Shown here: piece by piece, positions 21,686 through 22,409 of the stretch | Layout: each line of letters opens with the position of its first letter | How positions within the stretch are numbered: the first letter of the stretch is position 1 | Origin: JACPNK01 sp964479745 | Lineage (GTDB): Bacteria; Patescibacteriota; Minisyncoccia; 2-02-FULL-40-12; IGHO2-12-FULL-4 | Assembly (NCBI GenBank): GCA_964479745.1 | Contig: CAYZNJ010000007.1 | Span: 1 to 22,409 of the forward strand | Direction: 5' to 3' | Length of the DNA stretch: 22,409 nt | Program-made: the position numbers and the translations under genes | The notes under the pieces: generated by a model | Databases searched by the model: none | Seen by the model: only the letters and a program-made list of their open reading frames with translations | What the model was told of the DNA's origin: nothing

Positions 21686-22162
21686 TCAACCCCACCGACT
21701 AGTATTAGCACAGCAGATTGCGATAGCTAAGGCATCAGAAGCATCATCCGGCTCGGGAATTTTTTTTAGTTTTAAAATCAAGCTTACATTTTTCTGTATT
21801 TGTTTTTTGTCGGCCCGGCCGTAGTTAGAGACAGATTGCTTAACTTGAAGAGGCGTAAACTCTTGAATCGGAACCCCGTTCTTTTGCAGGGCTAAAAGCA
21901 AGACTCCTTTAGTTTCGCTGACACGGGTTATCGTTTTGGCGTTTTTGAAGAAAAAAAGTTTTTCAATTGCCGCTTTGTCAGGCTGGTGTTTTTTAATAAG
22001 TTTTTCAAGAAAGTCGTAGACAAAAGAAACCCGGTTTTCCGATTCAGTACCCGTTTTAATTCTTAAAACTCCGTAGTCAAGACAAGAAAGGCCATTGCGG
22101 CCAGTTTCAATTAAACCGTAACCTATAATTGTTGTGCCCGGATCAATCCCTAGTATTATCAT
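21686..22162 (-). CDS. ruvC: Holliday junction endonuclease RuvC
   Basis: Resolves four-way DNA junctions with RuvAB. 158 residues from the ATG at 22162 (MIILGIDPGTT), which places the first catalytic residue at D7 as in the family; the frame runs up to 22201, but that would add 13 residues and further overlap yebC. The catalytic acids D7, E67 (in AAIEKLFFF), D140 and D143 (in PDDASDALAIAI) are all visible, so it should be active. It overlaps the end of yebC by 20 nt, the common yebC-ruvC coupling; ruvA/ruvB are not in the window. Confidence 0.96.
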   Translation of the reverse strand: MIILGIDPGTTIIGYGLIETGRNGLSCLDYGVLRIKTGTESENRVSFVYDFLEKLIKKHQPDKAAIEKLFFFKNAKTITRVSETKGVLLLALQKNGVPIQEFTPLQVKQSVSNYGRADKKQIQKNVSLILKLKKIPEPDDASDALAIAICCANTSRWG

Positions 22163-22409
22163 ATATCTCTTGGACATCTTCGTTATTGTCCAATTCTTCA
22201 AATAACCTGTCTAAACTGTTTTTGATATTTTGATTTTCAACTACGACAGGATACTTGGCCGTAAAGTCGTTACCCTTCTTTTCAAAAGCCCACATAACTG
22301 CGCCTGGCTGGGTCATTTTTGCTTCGTGTTTTGCCAGTATATTTTTAATGTCACCGATAGTGCGATTTCGGTTGTCGGTGATGGCGGTAATAATTATATT
22401 TATCGATCC
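22143..22409 (-). CDS. yebC: YebC/PmpR family protein, 5'-truncated by window edge
   Basis: Only the last 88 residues lie in the window. They read I-I-I-T-A-I-T-D-N-R-N-R-T-I-G-D-I-K, then K-H-E-A-K-M-T-Q-P-G-A-V-M-W-A-F-E-K-K-G, which is the most conserved stretch of the YebC family, and end E-D-V-Q-E-I-Y-D-N-T before TGA. The fragment ends earlier than usual for the family. Members were described as transcriptional regulators and more recently as ribosome-associated factors that help translate proline-rich stretches. The overlap with ruvC suggests cotranscription. Confidence 0.92.
   Translation of the reverse strand, partial: GSINIIITAITDNRNRTIGDIKNILAKHEAKMTQPGAVMWAFEKKGNDFTAKYPVVVENQNIKNSLDRLFEELDNNEDVQEIYDNTRD

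Noticed and set aside
22163..22201. Longer RuvC starting at 22201
   Set aside because: The ATG at 22162 puts the catalytic Asp at position 7, as in the family; the longer form only adds residues read from the yebC overlap.
1..22409. Recoded TGA (glycine) as in Gracilibacteria/Absconditabacteria
   Set aside because: TGA ends virB4, the 217-residue gene, rpmH, dnaN and yebC at family-consistent positions, so the standard bacterial code applies.

Overview
The window reads as a chromosomal, origin-proximal segment of a Candidate Phyla Radiation bacterium, most likely Parcubacteria-like. The reasons are very compact gene packing, several short family members, almost no Shine-Dalgarno sequences, a PrgI/VirB6/VirB4-type secretion locus of the kind seen in these lineages, and TGA used as an ordinary stop (VirB4, rpmH, dnaN, yebC), which argues against the TGA-recoded Gracilibacteria/Absconditabacteria. 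This placement is inference from gene content.

Layout. (1) 1-2159: the 3' part of rsmA overlapping lnt. (2) 2160-2326: a gene-free stretch dominated by two nested inverted repeats. (3) 2327-12735: a ten-gene, one-direction locus centred on a type IV secretion (T4SS) core. It holds a calcium-motif membrane-anchored protein, a secreted Cys-rich protein, a giant VirB6/TrbL-like channel protein with a repeat-bearing tail, a small acidic protein, PrgI (with an ATA start), an inserted S23 four-helix-bundle gene, a TraC/VirB4 N-domain-like protein, the VirB4 ATPase, a membrane protein and an anchored beta-propeller. No relaxase or VirD4 coupling protein is visible. A perfect bidirectional terminator closes the locus. 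(4) 12775-14767, minus strand: khpB(jag)-yidC-yidD-rnpA-rpmH, the classical ribosomal protein L34 / RNase P / membrane insertase operon running away from the origin. (5) 14768-16676: rpmH leader, dnaA, and a putative oriC between dnaA and dnaN with DnaA boxes. (6) 16677-18051: dnaN and a short DciA-like (DUF721) protein. (7) 18028-20151, minus: a class A penicillin-binding protein; 20203-21414, plus: tyrS. (8) 21439 to end, minus: a tiny very acidic protein, ruvC and the 3' part of yebC.

The most unusual structure lies at 7773-9213. Every gene junction in that part of the T4SS operon is occupied by imperfect hairpins built from the same words (agtttctag / actagaaactag). One pair of arms encloses an S23 (23S-rRNA-intervening-sequence-type four-helix bundle) gene. 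A second copy has almost the same left arm and an identical 33-nt right arm but no gene, and a third is a more diverged gene-less hairpin. This looks like an S23-encoding mobile cassette with small non-autonomous derivatives, inserted exactly between stop and start codons of an operon. The geometry resembles the RNase III-excised intervening sequences of 23S rRNA, but here it sits in mRNA.

Other notable points are a PrgI gene with no ATG/GTG/TTG start at its conserved N-terminus, a repeated domain with a G-G-E-N motif in the VirB6 tail, a symmetric CX3C cysteine array in the secreted T4SS-locus protein, a perfect 17-bp stem that covers the rpmH start codon, and a 40-bp perfect palindrome carrying the stop codons of two convergent genes. 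Calls rest on reading the sequence and recalling protein families; no database search was possible.
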